From: Phascolarctobacterium sp.
GTDB lineage: Bacteria; Bacillota; Negativicutes; Acidaminococcales; Acidaminococcaceae
NCBI GenBank assembly: GCA_003150755.1
Contig: QAMT01000004.1
Span: 310,001-374,000, forward strand
DNA: 64,000 bases
Direction of reading: 5' to 3'
In this document: in pieces, positions 8,258-17,183 of the stretch
How the letters are laid out: the number at the start of each line of letters is the position of its first letter
How positions within the stretch are numbered: position 1 is the first letter of the stretch
Program-made: the position numbers and the translations under genes
Notes under the pieces: model-generated
What the model saw: the letters and a program-made list of their open reading frames with translations, nothing else
Told to the model about the DNA's origin: nothing
The model's database searches: none

Positions 8258-10372
8258 ATGGCAAAGAATTTAGTGATTGTGGAATCTCCCGCCAAGTCAA
8301 AAACCATAGAAAAGTTTTTGGGCCGCAACTATACGGTGCGCGCTTCGATGGGCCACCTGCGCGATTTGCCCAAAAGCATTTTCGGCGTGGATATTGAACA
8401 CGGCTTTGAACCCAAGTACATCAATATCCGCGGCAAGGGCGAGCTGATTAAGGAATTGAAAGCAGCGGCCAAAAAGGCCGATAAAGTTTATATCGCAACT
8501 GACCCTGACCGCGAGGGCGAAGCTATCGGCTGGCATCTTGCGCATATTCTGGGGCTCGACCCGGAAAGCGACTGCCGCATTGAGTTTCACGAAATTACGC
8601 CGGGCGCGGTTAAGGACGCATTGAAGCATCCGCGCAAAATTGACCTTGATATGGTGGATGCGCAGCAGACGCGCCGCATCATCGACCGCATTGTGGGCTA
8701 TCAGTTAAGCCCGCTTCTGTGGCGTAAAATCCGCAAGGGTTTAAGCGCAGGGCGCGTGCAGACGGTGGCTGTAAAAATCATCTGCGATCGCGAAAAAGAA
8801 ATTGCAGCCTTTGTGCCGCAGGAATACTGGACGATTACCGCCCGCCTGCGCGAGAAAGACAAAGCGCCGCTGTTTGATGCGGACGTTGTAAAATACAACG
8901 GCAAAAAACTTGAAATACATAACGCCGAAGAAGCGGCGAAGGTAGAGGCTGACTTAAAAGGCGCGAGCTACGTTGTGGAAGAAGCCGCTAAAAAAGAACG
9001 CAAGCGCAACCCGCTGCCGCCGTACACCACCAGCAGCTTGCAGCAGGACGCTGTGCGCAGGCTGAACTTTTCTACCAAAAAGACGATGATGCTGGCCCAG
9101 CAGCTTTATGAAGGCGTAAACGTCGGCAAGGGCGGCGCAGTAGGCCTTATTACCTACATGAGAACGGACTCCGTGCGCCTTTCGGACGTGGCGACGGCAG
9201 AGCTGCGCAGCTTTATCGGCAACACCTACGGCGAAGAATACGTGCCGCAGCACGTTAATGTTTACAGCAGCAAAAAGAACGCGCAGGACGCGCACGAGGC
9301 TATCCGCCCGACTTCTGTGGAACGCACGCCGGATGAGGTTGCCCCGTACCTTACGAAAGACCAGCTTAAACTGTACACCCTTATCTGGAACCGCACTGTT
9401 GCCTGCCAGATGAAGGCCGCCGTATATGACGTGACAACGCTTTTAATCGGCGCGGCAGGCTACCAGCTGCGTGCCGGCGGCGCTGTGCTGAAATTTGACG
9501 GCTTTTTGAAGCTGAGCGATAAAAAAGAACTGGCCAGCGAAAAAGAAAAAGAAGTTCCGTATCTGCCCGCGCAGACGGCGCTGAAGCTGTACAAACTGCT
9601 TCCGGCAGAGCAGCACTTTACCGAGCCGCCCCCGCATTTTACCGAAGCAACGCTGGTAAAAGAGCTGGAAGAAAAGGGCATCGGCCGCCCGAGTACCTAT
9701 TCGCCGACTATTCAGACCATTCTGGACCGCGGCTATATCGTCAAAGACGGCAAAAAGCTTGTTTCTACCGAGCTGGGCGAGCTGATTGTCAACATGCTGA
9801 CAACCTATTTTAAAGACATCATCAACATTCCGTTTACGGCTAACCTTGAAACTGAACTGGACGAAATTGCCGAACACGAAGCCAACAAAAACCAGGTGCT
9901 GGAAAGCTTCTACGAGCCGTTCTCGCACTTGTTGGAAAAGGCCGACAAAGAAATTGAAACCGTGGAAGCGCCGGTGGAAGTAAGCGACGTTAAGTGCGAA
10001 AAATGCGGTCGCATGATGGTTTACAAGCAGGGACGCTACGGCAAGTTCCTGGCGTGCCCGGGCTTTCCGGAATGCCGCAACACCAAGCCGATACTGAAAA
10101 AAATCGGCGTTAAATGCCCGGAATGCGGCGGCGACATCATCGAGCGCAAAACCAAAACGCGCAAAATTTTCTACGGCTGCTCCAACTATCCGGAATGTAA
10201 ATTTACCTCGTGGGATAAACCGACCGAACAGCGCTGCCCCAAATGCGGCCACGTACTGTTTGAGCGCACCGACAAAAACGGCAGCAAAAAGCTGTTCTGC
10301 ACCAACGAAGCCTGCGAGGACGCAGTAAAAACTTATAAAGGAAGGGCTGCTAAAAGTGCAAAAAGTAAATGA
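8258..10372 (+). CDS. topA: DNA topoisomerase I (type IA)
   Basis: Relaxes negative supercoils by cutting one strand through a tyrosine. The 704-residue protein opens with the TOPRIM domain (VIVESPAKSKTIEKFLG; acidic motif DPDREGEAIG) and has the active-site motif LITYMRTDSVR near residue 300. Three C-terminal four-cysteine zinc ribbons follow: CEKCGR...CPGFPEC, CPECGG...CSNYPEC and CPKCGH...CTNEAC. The start has an AGGAGGA site. The 3' end overlaps trmFO by 17 bases. Confidence 0.97.
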   Translation: MAKNLVIVESPAKSKTIEKFLGRNYTVRASMGHLRDLPKSIFGVDIEHGFEPKYINIRGKGELIKELKAAAKKADKVYIATDPDREGEAIGWHLAHILGLDPESDCRIEFHEITPGAVKDALKHPRKIDLDMVDAQQTRRIIDRIVGYQLSPLLWRKIRKGLSAGRVQTVAVKIICDREKEIAAFVPQEYWTITARLREKDKAPLFDADVVKYNGKKLEIHNAEEAAKVEADLKGASYVVEEAAKKERKRNPLPPYTTSSLQQDAVRRLNFSTKKTMMLAQQLYEGVNVGKGGAVGLITYMRTDSVRLSDVATAELRSFIGNTYGEEYVPQHVNVYSSKKNAQDAHEAIRPTSVERTPDEVAPYLTKDQLKLYTLIWNRTVACQMKAAVYDVTTLLIGAAGYQLRAGGAVLKFDGFLKLSDKKELASEKEKEVPYLPAQTALKLYKLLPAEQHFTEPPPHFTEATLVKELEEKGIGRPSTYSPTIQTILDRGYIVKDGKKLVSTELGELIVNMLTTYFKDIINIPFTANLETELDEIAEHEANKNQVLESFYEPFSHLLEKADKEIETVEAPVEVSDVKCEKCGRMMVYKQGRYGKFLACPGFPECRNTKPILKKIGVKCPECGGDIIERKTKTRKIFYGCSNYPECKFTSWDKPTEQRCPKCGHVLFERTDKNGSKKLFCTNEACEDAVKTYKGRAAKSAKSK

Positions 10373-11690
10373 GCCGGTACACGTTATCGGCGCAGGGCTG
10401 GCCGGATGCGAAGCGGCCTGGCAGTTAGCGCAGCGCGGCGTGCCCGTAGTGCTTTACGAAAAACGCCCGCTTAAAAGCGACGCTGCCCACAAAACTGATA
10501 AATTTGCCGAGCTTGTCTGCAGCAATTCGCTGCGCGCAGGCAATATCGAAAACGCCGTCGGCCTTTTAAAAGAAGAAATGCGCCGTTTAGGCAGCGTTAT
10601 CATGGCTTGTGCCGATGAACACAAAGTCCCCGCAGGCGGCGCGCTGGCGGTAGACCGCGAAGGCTTTGCCGGCGCAGTTACGCAAAAAATTACCAGCCAC
10701 CCTTTAATTACCGTCAAACACGAAGAAGTTACGGATATCGAAAGCCTGCCGGGCGTGGTTATCTGCGCCAGCGGCCCGCTTACTGACGGCGGCCTGGCGG
10801 AAGCCGTGGCAAAACTTGCCGGTGAAGATTATTTTCACTTTTTTGACGCGGCAGCGCCGATTGTAACAGCGGATTCGCTGGATTACAGCAAGGTTTACCG
10901 TGCTTCGCGCTACGACAAGGGCGACGCTGATTATCTGAACTGCCCGTTTGAAACCAAAGAAGAATACCTGGCCTTCTGGGAGGCTTTGCGCACGGCAGAG
11001 CTTGCGCCTGTGAAAGATTTTGAAAAAGAAGTATTTTTTGAAGCCTGCATGCCGATTGAAGAAATGGCACGCCGCGGCGAGGACACCATGCGTTTCGGGC
11101 CGCTGAAACCGGTCGGGCTGGTAGATAAGCGCACCGGCAAAGAGGCTTACGCCGTTGTGCAGCTGCGCCAGGACGATGCGGCGGCTTCGCTTTACAACAT
11201 CGTCGGCTTTCAGACGCATCTTAAATGGGGCGAGCAAAAGCGCGTTTTCGGCATGATACCGGGGCTGGAAAAGGCAGAATTTGTCCGTTATGGCGTAATG
11301 CATAAAAATACGTACATCAATTCGCCCAAACTGCTGAATGCAGATTTCAGCATGCGCACTAACCCGCGCCTGTTTTTTGCAGGGCAGTTTACCGGCGTGG
11401 AAGGTTATGTGGAATCGGCAGCCTCCGGGCTGATGGCAGGCATCCACGCGGCGCGCAGGGTGCTGGGGCTGGCGGCGGTTGATTTTCCGCCCGAAACGGC
11501 GCACGGGGCGCTGGCGCATTACATCAGCAGCCCGGATATTAAAAACTTTCAGCCGATGAACGTCAACTTCGGGCTGATTCCGCCTTTAGGCAAGCGTGTG
11601 CGCGGCAAAAAGTTCAAAAACGCCATGCTGGCAAAGCGTGCCTTGGCAGCGCTTGACGCTGTTAAAGAAGAACTTAATAAAGACGCTTGA
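10356..11690 (+). CDS. trmFO: Methylenetetrahydrofolate-tRNA-(uracil-5-)-methyltransferase TrmFO
   Basis: Makes 5-methyluridine 54 in the tRNA T-loop using folate and FAD. The 444-residue protein begins with a dinucleotide-binding motif (VIGAGLAGCEAAWQLA) and contains FAELVCSNSLRA and the later FAGQFTGVEGY and ASGLMAG segments, typical of the GidA-like small family. Translation starts at a GTG inside topA, preceded by GGAAGGG; the overlap suggests coupling. It closes the dprA-topA-trmFO unit, followed by a terminator. Confidence 0.95.
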   Translation: MQKVNEPVHVIGAGLAGCEAAWQLAQRGVPVVLYEKRPLKSDAAHKTDKFAELVCSNSLRAGNIENAVGLLKEEMRRLGSVIMACADEHKVPAGGALAVDREGFAGAVTQKITSHPLITVKHEEVTDIESLPGVVICASGPLTDGGLAEAVAKLAGEDYFHFFDAAAPIVTADSLDYSKVYRASRYDKGDADYLNCPFETKEEYLAFWEALRTAELAPVKDFEKEVFFEACMPIEEMARRGEDTMRFGPLKPVGLVDKRTGKEAYAVVQLRQDDAAASLYNIVGFQTHLKWGEQKRVFGMIPGLEKAEFVRYGVMHKNTYINSPKLLNADFSMRTNPRLFFAGQFTGVEGYVESAASGLMAGIHAARRVLGLAAVDFPPETAHGALAHYISSPDIKNFQPMNVNFGLIPPLGKRVRGKKFKNAMLAKRALAALDAVKEELNKDA

Positions 11691-11705
11691 AGCTAAAATA
11701 ATGCA

Positions 11706-11733
11706 GGCAGCGGCTTAAAAACCGCTGCCTTTT
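11706..11733 (+). terminator. Intrinsic terminator after trmFO
   Basis: Stem GGCAGCGG/CCGCTGCC with an 8-base loop, followed by TTTT. Confidence 0.85.
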
Positions 11734-11748
11734 GTGCATTTATACATA

Positions 11749-11763
11749 AATTTACAGAAAATA
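11749..11763. promoter_or_regulatory. CodY-box-like site upstream of xerC-codY
   Basis: AATTTACAGAAAATA differs at two positions from the published CodY consensus AATTTTCWGAAAATT. It lies about 90 bases before xerC, which is followed by codY, so autoregulation is plausible. Confidence 0.45.
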
Positions 11764-11850
11764 CGAAAAAGTTTAAAAAAGCTGGATAGCAATTATTGAA
11801 ATTGTTTAACAATTATGATACTATAATTTTACTTTAAAAGAGGGATATTT

Positions 11851-12771
11851 ATGAAAGAGGATTTTAGCGCTTATCCCGACGTGCGGAAATTTTTGCAGTA
11901 TCTGGCGGTAGAGAAAAATACTTCGGCACTGACGGTAAAAAATTATGCGGCCGATATTGCTGTATTTGCGGAGTTTTTAAAAACACGTTACAGCGTCGGC
12001 TTTGACTGGCAGAATATCAGCGTGCTTGACATCCGTTCCTATCTGGCGGAAATGAACGGCAAAAAGTATGCGCGCACAACCATTGCCAGGCGCATATCGG
12101 CGCTGCGCTCTTTTTATAAATACCTGCAAAGGGAAAACAGGGTTAAGCAAAACCCGTTTGTTAAGGTGCGCACGCCCAAGCTTGAAAAACACCTGCCCGT
12201 GTTTCTGGAAGAGTTTGAAATCAACGAGCTTTTGGAACTGCCGGACCAGGATGCGCCTTTGGGGATGCGCGACCAGGCCGTGCTGGAGCTTTTATACGCT
12301 ACCGGCTGCCGTGTTTCGGAGCTTGTGGGGCTGACGCTTGAAACCATCGACCTGGGCAATATGTTTGTGCTGCTGCACGGCAAGGGCAACAAGGACAGGC
12401 TGGTGCCCATCGGGCATACCTGCTGCAAGGCGGTGGAGCGTTATTTAAGCTTTGCCCGGCAGCAGCTGATGGATAAATACCATGCCCGGCCGCACGAGCA
12501 GCTTCTGGTTAACCGCCTGGGCGGGCCGCTGACGGACCGCAGCGTGCGCAGGATACTTGATAAATATATTAAAAAGCTGGCATTAAGGAAAAATGTTTCG
12601 CCGCATACCATACGCCACACCTTTGCCACCCATTTACTGGACCACGGTGCGGATTTGAGGGCGGTGCAGGAACTTTTGGGCCACGCTAATTTGTCTACGA
12701 CACAGATTTATACGCATGTAACAACGGAAAGGATTACTTCCGTTTACGAAAAGAATTTTCCGCGTGCGTGA
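11851..12771 (+). CDS. xerC: Tyrosine recombinase XerC
   Basis: Site-specific recombinase that resolves chromosome dimers at dif. The 306-residue protein has the N-terminal SAM-like core-binding domain (about 1-95) and a C-terminal catalytic domain with all the expected residues: Arg in ATGCRVSEL, HTIRHTFATHLL (HxxR), LGHANLSTTQIYTHV (His and nucleophile Tyr). An AGAGGG site precedes the ATG. In many Firmicutes this gene (codV) starts the codV-hslV-hslU-codY operon; here codY follows at once and hslVU are missing. Confidence 0.93.
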   Translation: MKEDFSAYPDVRKFLQYLAVEKNTSALTVKNYAADIAVFAEFLKTRYSVGFDWQNISVLDIRSYLAEMNGKKYARTTIARRISALRSFYKYLQRENRVKQNPFVKVRTPKLEKHLPVFLEEFEINELLELPDQDAPLGMRDQAVLELLYATGCRVSELVGLTLETIDLGNMFVLLHGKGNKDRLVPIGHTCCKAVERYLSFARQQLMDKYHARPHEQLLVNRLGGPLTDRSVRRILDKYIKKLALRKNVSPHTIRHTFATHLLDHGADLRAVQELLGHANLSTTQIYTHVTTERITSVYEKNFPRA

Positions 12772-12785
12772 TGGGAGGGGCTACT

Positions 12786-13556
12786 GTGGAGCTTTTAGAA
12801 AAAACAAGAAAAATCAACAAATTATTGCAGCGCGGCGAAAAGGTGGAGTTTAACGCCATTGCGCAGCTGCTGAAAGACGTTATCGTCGCCAATGTTTATA
12901 TCGTCGGGCGCAAGGGCGGCATTAAAGGCTTTGCGCTTTTGGATGATTTTGAATGTGATATCATGCGCGAGCAGGTTTTGGATGTAAAGCGTTTTCCGCC
13001 TGCTTACCTTAATTTTATTATGGAATCGCGCGAAACGCTTTCCAATATCGGCCATATCAATGAAGAATGTTCGTTTTTGAAGGGCACCAAATGTTATTTT
13101 GGCGACAAGCGTACCACCATCGTGCCAATCTACGGCAACGGCGAGCGCATCGGCACGCTGATTGTGGCCAAGTACGACCGCAAGTTCAACGACGAGGATT
13201 TGCTGCTGGCTGAATACGCAGCGGCTGTTATCGGCGTAGAAATCCTGCACGAGCGCGCTGCCCGCGTGGAAGAAGAAGCACGCAAAAAAGCCATGGTGCA
13301 GATTGCGTTTTCGACGCTGTCTTTTTCCGAGCTGGAAGCCATTACCAGCATTATGGACGCTCTGCACGGCACGGAAGGCCTTCTGGTAGCATCCAAAATT
13401 GCCGACAGCGTAGGCATAACACGCTCCGTTATCGTCAACGCGCTGCGCAAATTTGAAAGCGCCGGGCTGATTGAAACCAAGTCCCTGGGCATGAAGGGAA
13501 CTTACATCCGCATTAAAAACGAGTTTTTGTTTGACGAGCTGAAAAAACATAAATAA
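12786..13556 (+). CDS. codY: GTP- and branched-chain-amino-acid-sensing repressor CodY
   Basis: Global regulator that represses nutrient-scavenging genes when GTP and isoleucine are high. The N-terminal GAF sensor domain spans roughly residues 1-155, then a helical linker, then a winged helix with SKIADSVGITRSVIVNALRK, the diagnostic recognition helix. I chose the GTG at 12786 (256 residues), preceded by GGGAGG with a 7-base gap; the resulting N-terminus MELLEKTRKIN matches other CodY proteins, unlike the ATG at 12768 that overlaps xerC. A CodY-box-like site lies upstream of the operon. Confidence 0.95.
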   Translation: MELLEKTRKINKLLQRGEKVEFNAIAQLLKDVIVANVYIVGRKGGIKGFALLDDFECDIMREQVLDVKRFPPAYLNFIMESRETLSNIGHINEECSFLKGTKCYFGDKRTTIVPIYGNGERIGTLIVAKYDRKFNDEDLLLAEYAAAVIGVEILHERAARVEEEARKKAMVQIAFSTLSFSELEAITSIMDALHGTEGLLVASKIADSVGITRSVIVNALRKFESAGLIETKSLGMKGTYIRIKNEFLFDELKKHK

Positions 13557-13585
13557 CGGTAGTATGCCGGAGGAGGCTGAAAAAT

Positions 13586-14362
13586 ATGGAAGATGCTGTT
13601 TTATTTAGTGTTAAAAACCATGTTGCTGTTATTACCATGAACCGTCCCAAGAGCCTTAACTCGATGAACGACGCGCTGATTGACGGGCTGCACGCCGCGC
13701 TTGACAGGGTAGAGCAGGATGCTGACATCCGCTGCGCCGTGCTTACCGGCAATGGCAAAGCGTTCTGCGCAGGGGGCGACCTGCCTTACCTGGAAGGGCT
13801 GCCCGATACCGCCAGCCGCCGCGCCTTTATCACTAAAGTAGGCGCAGTTGCCAAGCGCATTACCGCCATGGATAAACCGTTTATTGCCATGGTCAACGGC
13901 GTTGCCGCAGGCGCAGGCGTTAATTTAATGCTGGCCTGCGATTTGGTTTACGCCGTAAACACCGCACGTTTTGCGCAAAGCTTTGCCAAAGTAGGGTTAA
14001 TCCCCGACTGCGGCGGCCTGTACTTTTTGCCGAAAGCCGTAGGCGTACACCGCGCCAAAGAGCTGATGTTCACCGCCGACCTCATCGACGCGGCAACGGC
14101 AGAACGCTACGGCATGCTGAACCATGTCTGCGGGGCAGAAGAACTTGCACCCGAAGTAGAAAAAATGGCGGCGCGCCTTGCTGCCTCCAGCCCGCTTTCG
14201 CTGGCGCTGATAAAAAAATACCTTAACAACACGGCGATGACGCTGGACGAGGTGCTTGATACCGAAGCAGTAGCGCAGACGCTGTGCATGGCTACGGAAG
14301 ATTGCAAAGAAGGCATTGCGGCGTTTAAGGAAAAACGCGCTCCTCAATTTACCGGCAAATAA
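13586..14362 (+). CDS. Crotonase-family protein, more isomerase-like than hydratase-like
   Basis: A 258-residue enoyl-CoA hydratase/isomerase fold protein. The oxyanion-hole segments are present (FCAGGDL and NGVAAGAG). The two glutamates used by classical enoyl-CoA hydratases are not: the first position reads GVNLMLACD and the second SFAKVGLIPD. The Asp in GLIPDCGG is kept, as in PaaG-type 1,2-epoxyphenylacetyl-CoA isomerase and delta-enoyl-CoA isomerases. I therefore expect an isomerase or related acyl-CoA activity. A GGAGGAGG site precedes the ATG. No other acyl-CoA genes are adjacent, so the pathway is unclear. Confidence 0.85.
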   Translation: MEDAVLFSVKNHVAVITMNRPKSLNSMNDALIDGLHAALDRVEQDADIRCAVLTGNGKAFCAGGDLPYLEGLPDTASRRAFITKVGAVAKRITAMDKPFIAMVNGVAAGAGVNLMLACDLVYAVNTARFAQSFAKVGLIPDCGGLYFLPKAVGVHRAKELMFTADLIDAATAERYGMLNHVCGAEELAPEVEKMAARLAASSPLSLALIKKYLNNTAMTLDEVLDTEAVAQTLCMATEDCKEGIAAFKEKRAPQFTGK

Positions 14363-14375
14363 ATATTTTTAAATT

Positions 14376-14409
14376 CGGGGCTGGGTGTTGCAGTCCCGTT
14401 TCTTTTTTT
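14376..14409 (+). terminator. Intrinsic terminator after the crotonase gene
   Basis: Stem CGGGGCTG/CAGTCCCG (one G-T pair) with a 7-base loop, followed by a T-rich run. Confidence 0.7.
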
Positions 14410-14463
14410 ATAAAATTATTGTATAATTATATTATTGCTTAAAATGTTTTAGCGGAGGGACTA

Positions 14464-15084
14464 ATGTTTGATTTCAGCTCGATGATTTATACGGTACCGG
14501 CACTTCTGATTGCCATTACCATACACGAATATGCCCACGCCGTTACGGCGGATTCGATGGGCGACCCTACGCCGCGCTACCTGGGGCGGCTTACCTTCAA
14601 CCCTCTGGCGCACCTTGATATTCTTGGCGCAATCATGCTGGCGCTGTTCCACTTTGGCTGGGCCAAGCCGGTTGCCATCAACCCCAATAATTTCCGCAAC
14701 AGGCGCGAGGGGATGATTAAGGTTGCGCTGGCAGGCCCTGCGGCCAATTTGTTTTTGTGCTTCCTGGCAGAACTGATAATGCTTGTGATGAACAAGCTGG
14801 GCGCTTTAACGCCCGGCGTCAGCGCCTTTTTGCTGTGGACGATGCAGTATAACGTATGGTTTGCGTTTTTTAACCTGCTGCCCGTGCCGCCGCTGGACGG
14901 TTCGCGCCTGCTGGATGAATTTCTGCCGCCGCGCCTGGCCTATAAATACAACTCCTTTATCGGGCAGTACGGCCTGTTTGTTTTAATTGCGCTGGTTGCC
15001 AGCGGGCTGATTGGCTACATCATCACTCCGTTTGCCATGGCGTACCTTGATTTGCTTAACCTTGTGTTCGGCATCTTCTTTTAA
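14464..15084 (+). CDS. Site-2 protease family (M50) membrane zinc metalloprotease
   Basis: A 206-residue, multi-spanning membrane protein. The zinc-binding HEYAH motif lies in the first third (ITIHEYAHAVTAD) and the third ligand region LLPVPPLDGSRLL in the second half; NPLAHLD is also typical. Proteins of this small class (near SpoIVFB/Rip) cut transmembrane substrates within the bilayer. Substrate unknown. It heads a long operon that continues into scpA-scpB; this order is common in Firmicutes. The first ATG has a GCGGAGGG site. Confidence 0.9.
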   Translation: MFDFSSMIYTVPALLIAITIHEYAHAVTADSMGDPTPRYLGRLTFNPLAHLDILGAIMLALFHFGWAKPVAINPNNFRNRREGMIKVALAGPAANLFLCFLAELIMLVMNKLGALTPGVSAFLLWTMQYNVWFAFFNLLPVPPLDGSRLLDEFLPPRLAYKYNSFIGQYGLFVLIALVASGLIGYIITPFAMAYLDLLNLVFGIFF

Positions 15085-15128
15085 TAACAGAAAAGGAATT
15101 CCGGCGCTGCTGTGCCGGAGCATAATTT

Positions 15129-15854
15129 ATGGCAGAACTTTCTTTAAAAGTAAGTGATTTTGAAGGCCCGCTGGACCTTTTGATACATTTAATCGAAAAA
15201 GATAAAATTGATATTTACGATATCCCCATCGCGGAAATAACGGAGCAGTACATTGCTTATTTATCCGCCATGGCGGAATTTGATATGGAAATTGCCAGCG
15301 AATTTTTGGTAATGGCGGCAACGCTTTTGCAGATTAAATCGCGCATGCTTCTGCCGAAACCCGTTTTAGAAACGGATGAGGACGAAGCCGACCCGCGCGC
15401 CATGCTGGTGGAAATGCTGATTGAGTACCGCCGCATTAAGGAATGTGCCGCCAAACTTGCCCGCATGAAGGACGAAGCGGCGCGCTACGTTTGCCGCAAG
15501 CCTCTGGCAGAAGGCAAAATAACCAGGCGCATTGCGCAGTACACGGCGGCAGACCTTGTTAAAAGCCTGCTGGCGCTCTTGGCAGCCAGCCACGAAACGA
15601 TTGCCTATGTGGAGCGGCAGGAGTTCAGCGTGCAGGAAAAAATGGCGGAGATTGTCAGCATGCTTAAACGCCGCCTGAACGGCATGGAGTTTAAGGAAGT
15701 GTTCAGCAAAACTGGCACGCGCAGCGAAAAAATTGCCGGGTTTCTGGCGCTGCTGGAGCTTTTGAAGCTGAATGTAATTACCATTACGCAGACACAGCCG
15801 TTTGCGCCGATTTATATTTTCCTGCACCGGGAGGACGAAAACAATGTTTCATGA
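15129..15854 (+). CDS. scpA: Segregation and condensation protein A
   Basis: Kleisin subunit of the SMC-ScpA-ScpB condensin, bridging SMC heads to organise and separate chromosomes. The 241-residue protein starts with the diagnostic FEGPLDLLIHLIEKDKIDIYD (in part) segment and continues with YLSAMAEFDMEIASEFLVMAA. The C-terminal winged helix ends in ITQTQPFAPIYI. Its 3' end overlaps scpB by 11 bases, the usual coupled arrangement. Confidence 0.95.
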   Translation: MAELSLKVSDFEGPLDLLIHLIEKDKIDIYDIPIAEITEQYIAYLSAMAEFDMEIASEFLVMAATLLQIKSRMLLPKPVLETDEDEADPRAMLVEMLIEYRRIKECAAKLARMKDEAARYVCRKPLAEGKITRRIAQYTAADLVKSLLALLAASHETIAYVERQEFSVQEKMAEIVSMLKRRLNGMEFKEVFSKTGTRSEKIAGFLALLELLKLNVITITQTQPFAPIYIFLHREDENNVS

Positions 15855-16455
15855 TTATTTACAAGGCTCGCTGGAGGCGCTGCTGTTTGCCGCGGGCGAA
15901 CCGCTGACGGTAGCGCAGATTGCCGGAATCATGCAGCTTGACAAACCGCAGGTGTGGGAGCTTTTGACGCTGCTGGAAGAAAGTTATAACGAAGAAAACC
16001 GCGGCCTGTGCCTGCGCAAAGTGGCAGGCGGCTATCAGCTATGCGCCAAGCCCCAGCATTTTGAGCTGTTAAAGCAGCTTGAGCGCGTGCAGGAGGTTAA
16101 ATTATCGGCGGCAGCCATGGAAACGCTGGCGATTGTGGCTTTTAAGCAGCCGGTAACGCGCAGCGAGATGGAGGCTATCCGCGGCGTGAAGGTGGATGGC
16201 GTTGTAAACACGCTGGTTGATTACGGCCTTATCTGCGAGGCAGGGCGCAAGGATACGCTGGGCCACCCGATACTTTACGCAACAACTGATAAATTTTTAC
16301 TGACCTTCGGGCTGGATTCGCTGAAAGATTTGCCCGCCATGCCGGAAGATGACGGCAGCGGCGAACCAGAGCAGATTTCGCTTTTGGACAGCCTGCGGGA
16401 TGAAGCGATAAACGAAAATACAGAAGAAAATACAAAGGATGACGGAGCAGTTTAA
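15844..16455 (+). CDS. scpB: Segregation and condensation protein B
   Basis: Winged-helix dimer that binds ScpA in the condensin complex. The 203-residue protein has LEALLFAAGEPLT at its start and the conserved TLAIVAFKQPVTRSEMEAIRGV region, followed by DTLGHPILYATT. The ATG at 15844 is preceded by GGGAGGA; a longer frame reaching back to 15802 would run through scpA. The acidic, low-complexity C-terminus is common. It ends in TAATG with the next gene. Confidence 0.95.
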   Translation: MFHDYLQGSLEALLFAAGEPLTVAQIAGIMQLDKPQVWELLTLLEESYNEENRGLCLRKVAGGYQLCAKPQHFELLKQLERVQEVKLSAAAMETLAIVAFKQPVTRSEMEAIRGVKVDGVVNTLVDYGLICEAGRKDTLGHPILYATTDKFLLTFGLDSLKDLPAMPEDDGSGEPEQISLLDSLRDEAINENTEENTKDDGAV

Positions 16456-17183
16456 TGGAAGAACGCTTACAGAAAGTGCTGGCGGCGGCGGGCGTGGCCT
16501 CGCGCCGTGAAGCAGAAAAATACATACTTGACGGAAGGGTAAAGGTCAACGGCAAAACCGTTAAGGAGCTTGGCACCAAGGTTGATGAAAAATGCTTTAT
16601 CACCGTGGACGGCAAGCCCATTAAGCGCGAACGCAAGGCCTATTACCTGTTTTACAAGCCGCGCGGCGTGGTTACCACGATGAGCGACCCGCAGGGCAGG
16701 CGGACCATTGCCGATTATGTTAAGGATTTGCCGCAGCGCGTGTTTCCGGTCGGCAGGCTGGATTACAATACCGAAGGATTGCTGCTGTTGACTAACGACG
16801 GCGCACTGGCGCAGGGCTTAATGCACCCCAGCCACGAGGTAAACAAAACCTACCGCGTGGGCGTGCCGGGCATTGTGCCGCAGGAAAAGCTGGATCTTCT
16901 GCGTATCGGCGTAAAACTTGATGACGGCATGACGGCGCCGGCAGTGGTAACGCTTTTAGAATACGACCACGCGCGCAATATGACCATTTTTGACATTACC
17001 ATCCACGAAGGGCGCAACAGGCAAATCCGCCGCATGTGCGATTATATCGGGTTTCCGGTGCGCAATTTAAAGCGCATTAAATTCGGCACGCTGAGCCTGA
17101 AAGGTTTAAGCAAGGGCAAAATGCGCGCACTGGATGAAGCCGAGGTAGAAAATTTAAAAAAGGCGGCGCTTTTAAATGGCTAA
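16455..17183 (+). CDS. rluB: 23S rRNA pseudouridine synthase RluB
   Basis: A 242-residue pseudouridine synthase of the RsuA/RluB/RluE/RluF family. An N-terminal S4 RNA-binding domain (RLQKVLAAAGVASRREAE) precedes the catalytic domain with GRLDYNTEGLLLLTNDG, where the Asp is the nucleophile, and RQIRRMCDYIG. Downstream of scpB the usual member is RluB, acting on 23S rRNA near position 2605; that specificity is from context. Start overlaps the scpB stop by one base. Confidence 0.9.
   Translation: MEERLQKVLAAAGVASRREAEKYILDGRVKVNGKTVKELGTKVDEKCFITVDGKPIKRERKAYYLFYKPRGVVTTMSDPQGRRTIADYVKDLPQRVFPVGRLDYNTEGLLLLTNDGALAQGLMHPSHEVNKTYRVGVPGIVPQEKLDLLRIGVKLDDGMTAPAVVTLLEYDHARNMTIFDITIHEGRNRQIRRMCDYIGFPVRNLKRIKFGTLSLKGLSKGKMRALDEAEVENLKKAALLNG

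Noticed and set aside
11851..12771. Phage or integron integrase
   Set aside because: The tyrosine recombinase is the chromosomal XerC by length, domain layout and position next to codY.
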